This document shows, one piece after another, positions 6,359 through 7,655 of a DNA stretch of 7,655 nucleotides (positions are counted from its first letter, which is position 1; every line of letters begins with the position of its first letter). The DNA is from Candidatus Aminicenantota bacterium. Lineage in GTDB: Bacteria; Acidobacteriota; Aminicenantia; Aminicenantales; Aminicenantaceae. Under the pieces are notes generated by a model, which saw nothing but the letters and a program-made list of their open reading frames with translations, had not been told where the DNA came from and searched no databases. The stretch is taken from contig JAUXEH010000131.1 in NCBI GenBank assembly GCA_030620655.1, positions 1-7,655 on the forward strand. The letters run 5' to 3'. A program made the translations under genes and the position numbers.

Positions 6359-6820
6359 ATGAAAAAGATGAATCCGATCATAACCGGATTGGTGTTTCTG
6401 GTGTTGTTTTCGACTTTCGTCTTCGGCGCCGATGACAGAATCGATGTGGAGAATGTGATCAAGGCATCCTATTTCAACGGGGCGTTCAATGATCTGGATA
6501 CGGAAAGCATGCGGAAGGGATTTCATCCTGACTTCGCCATCTTCTCGGCCAAAGAAAACGAGATAAGCCGTTATCCCCTCGACGTATGGATCAAGGGCAT
6601 CGAACAGAGGAAGCAAAATCCCGACTTTAACAAGTCTCAGGCCAAGATGGACTGCAAGATCGCCAGCCTCGACATCACTGTCGGGTGCGCGGCAGCCAAG
6701 ATCGAGATCTCCAAGAACGGGAAAATGGTCTACACCGATTATCTATCCCTGCTGAAATTCGACGACGGATGGAAGATCGTGGCCAAAGTCTATCATGCCC
6801 ATCCCAGGCAGGATCGCTAG
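6359..6820 (+). CDS. Secreted NTF2-like / putative lumazine-binding family protein
   Basis: A 153-residue protein with a Sec-type signal peptide: lysines at 2-3, a hydrophobic core (about 6-22) and probable cleavage near VFGA (21-24). The mature part has the NTF2/SnoaL-like pattern of the putative lumazine-binding group (Lumazine_bd_2). This shows as a helix with VIKASYFNGAFNDLD (33-47), the FHPDF motif (55-59), WIKGI (77-81), then beta strands through VYTDYLSLLKFDDGWKIVAKVY (124-145). Despite the family name, lumazine binding is not established for such proteins, and many act simply as small ligand-binding or scaffold folds. No catalytic role can be assigned. The gene is divergent from the neighbouring permease across 163 bp. 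It is followed after 94 bp by rsgA on the same strand, with no clear terminator between. Confidence 0.82.
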   Translation: MKKMNPIITGLVFLVLFSTFVFGADDRIDVENVIKASYFNGAFNDLDTESMRKGFHPDFAIFSAKENEISRYPLDVWIKGIEQRKQNPDFNKSQAKMDCKIASLDITVGCAAAKIEISKNGKMVYTDYLSLLKFDDGWKIVAKVYHAHPRQDR

Positions 6821-6890
6821 CGTTAGATCTCCAGAGTCCGGACAGGCAATCCCTCCCATCGAACTGCTGGAATATTCAAGGGCTTTTTCA

Positions 6891-6905
6891 TACAATAAAT
6901 ATACT
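6891..6905 (+). promoter_or_regulatory. Candidate -10 boxes upstream of rsgA
   Basis: Two overlapping-range candidates exist: TACAAT (6891-6896) and TATACT (6900-6905), each five of six to consensus. Neither has a good -35 partner. Either would start transcription within about 12 bases of the rsgA ATG. Readthrough from the NTF2-like gene is the alternative. Confidence 0.25.
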
Positions 6906-6914
6906 GAAAGCTAA

Positions 6915-7655
6915 ATGAAGGATGAACAGAGCAAAGGGATCTCAGCGCCTCCAGCTCTGACCGTCCTAGGCTGGGACGCTTTTTTCGAAAACGCCATGGC
7001 CCCGTACGCCGGGGAGGGGATGATCCCGGCCCGGGTTGTGCGCCAGGATAAGGGGATATATACCGTGCAGGCCCAATCGGGCCGCCTCGCGGCTGGATTG
7101 GCCGGCAGGCTCCGGCACGATGCCGCCTCCCAAACCGATTTGCCTGTTGTCGGTGATTGGGTGGCTCTCAAACCACAGCAAAGCGACGGCCTGGCTGTCA
7201 TACAGGCCGTGCTCGAACGGCGCAGCTATTTTTCACGCAAAGAAGCGGGCATGCGTACGGACGAGCAGATGCTCTGCGCCAATATCGATACGGCCTTCAT
7301 CGTCAGCTCTCTCGTCGGAGAGCGCGGTTTTGTCCCCCGGCGCATCGAACGCTACCTCACGCTGGTGTGGAATGCGTCCGTAGAACCGGTCGTCTTGCTC
7401 AACAAGCTCGACCTCTGTGAGGATGTCGAGTCGCATGTCTCACAAACGGAAGAGGTTGCCCCAGGCGTGCCCGTGTATGCGGTCAGCGCCTTGACGGGAG
7501 AGGGGACGGAGGAAATCTTCGCTCATCTCAATCCGGGGAAGACAGCGGTCCTCCTGGGCCCCTCAGGGGTGGGAAAGTCGAGCCTCATCAATGCACTGCT
7601 GGGAGAAGACTCTGTCAAAACCGGCCAAGTGCGTGCCGATGACGGCCGCGGCCGA
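6915..7655 (+). CDS. rsgA: Small ribosomal subunit biogenesis GTPase RsgA, N-terminal 247 codons (runs off right edge)
   Basis: RsgA (YjeQ/YloQ) is a circularly permuted GTPase that acts late in 30S subunit maturation, in the cytoplasm. Here an N-terminal lead with LGWDAFF (18-24) precedes the OB-fold (about 36-105, with PARVVRQDKGIYTV and VVGDWVAL). The GTPase motifs follow in the permuted order expected for the family: G4 NKLD (163-166), G5 SALTG (191-195), then the G1 P-loop GPSGVGKSS (215-223). The window ends at ADDGRGR (241-247), just where the family's G2 region (usually GRHTT) begins. G3 and the C-terminal zinc-binding domain lie beyond the edge. ATG 6915 is the first possible start because an in-frame TAA stands directly before it. 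The Shine-Dalgarno is weak (GAAAG at 6906-6910, four-base spacing). Identification is secure; the gene is unrelated in function to its neighbours. Confidence 0.95.
   Translation, partial: MKDEQSKGISAPPALTVLGWDAFFENAMAPYAGEGMIPARVVRQDKGIYTVQAQSGRLAAGLAGRLRHDAASQTDLPVVGDWVALKPQQSDGLAVIQAVLERRSYFSRKEAGMRTDEQMLCANIDTAFIVSSLVGERGFVPRRIERYLTLVWNASVEPVVLLNKLDLCEDVESHVSQTEEVAPGVPVYAVSALTGEGTEEIFAHLNPGKTAVLLGPSGVGKSSLINALLGEDSVKTGQVRADDGRGR

Noticed and set aside
6870..6877. Perfect 8-bp palindrome GAATATTC
   Set aside because: It does not extend beyond eight bases. Palindromes of this length are expected by chance in a window of this size.
6845..6890. A possible terminator between the NTF2-like gene and rsgA (CCCT...AGGG followed by CTTTTT)
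   Set aside because: The stem is only four pairs with a loop of over 20 bases, too weak to call a terminator.

Overview
The window looks like ordinary chromosomal DNA from a moderately GC-rich Gram-negative bacterium. It holds MacB/FtsX-type permeases with large extracytoplasmic domains, a twin-arginine-exported ATC-hydrolase-like protein, a small secreted NTF2-like protein and an RsgA GTPase. Proteins of this kind are common in Desulfobacterota (former Deltaproteobacteria) and Acidobacteriota. That placement is an inference from protein style only, and no taxonomic marker is complete here. I see no mobile element, CRISPR array, tRNA or rRNA.

Layout: Positions 1-1456 (minus) carry the N-terminal 485 codons of an FtsX/MacB-like ABC transporter permease that runs off the left edge. 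Upstream of it on the same strand, 80 bp away, is a GT-C membrane glycosyltransferase (1537-3084), and the two may be co-transcribed. A 130-bp divergent intergenic region separates this pair from a plus-strand Tat-exported ATC-hydrolase-like protein (3215-3811). That gene converges, with only 8 bp between stop codons, on a second complete FtsX/MacB-like permease (3820-6195, minus). A 163-bp divergent region follows, then a secreted NTF2/lumazine-binding-like protein (6359-6820, plus). Last is the first 247 codons of rsgA (6915-7655, plus), cut at the right edge inside the G2 region.

How the genes relate: the two permeases are paralogues of the same eight-TM type. They would need an ABC ATPase of the MacB/LolD type, and none is encoded here. 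The glycosyltransferase, the Tat protein and the NTF2-like protein also act at or beyond the cytoplasmic membrane, so most of the window is cell-envelope biology. RsgA is an unrelated ribosome-assembly factor. I found no evidence of a dedicated new multi-gene system.

The most unusual non-coding signal is the leader of the second permease (6205-6269, minus). An 11-bp inverted repeat with one bulge can pair right up to the Shine-Dalgarno sequence, and a loop segment is complementary to the Shine-Dalgarno itself. Together they give an H-type pseudoknot geometry that could control translation.
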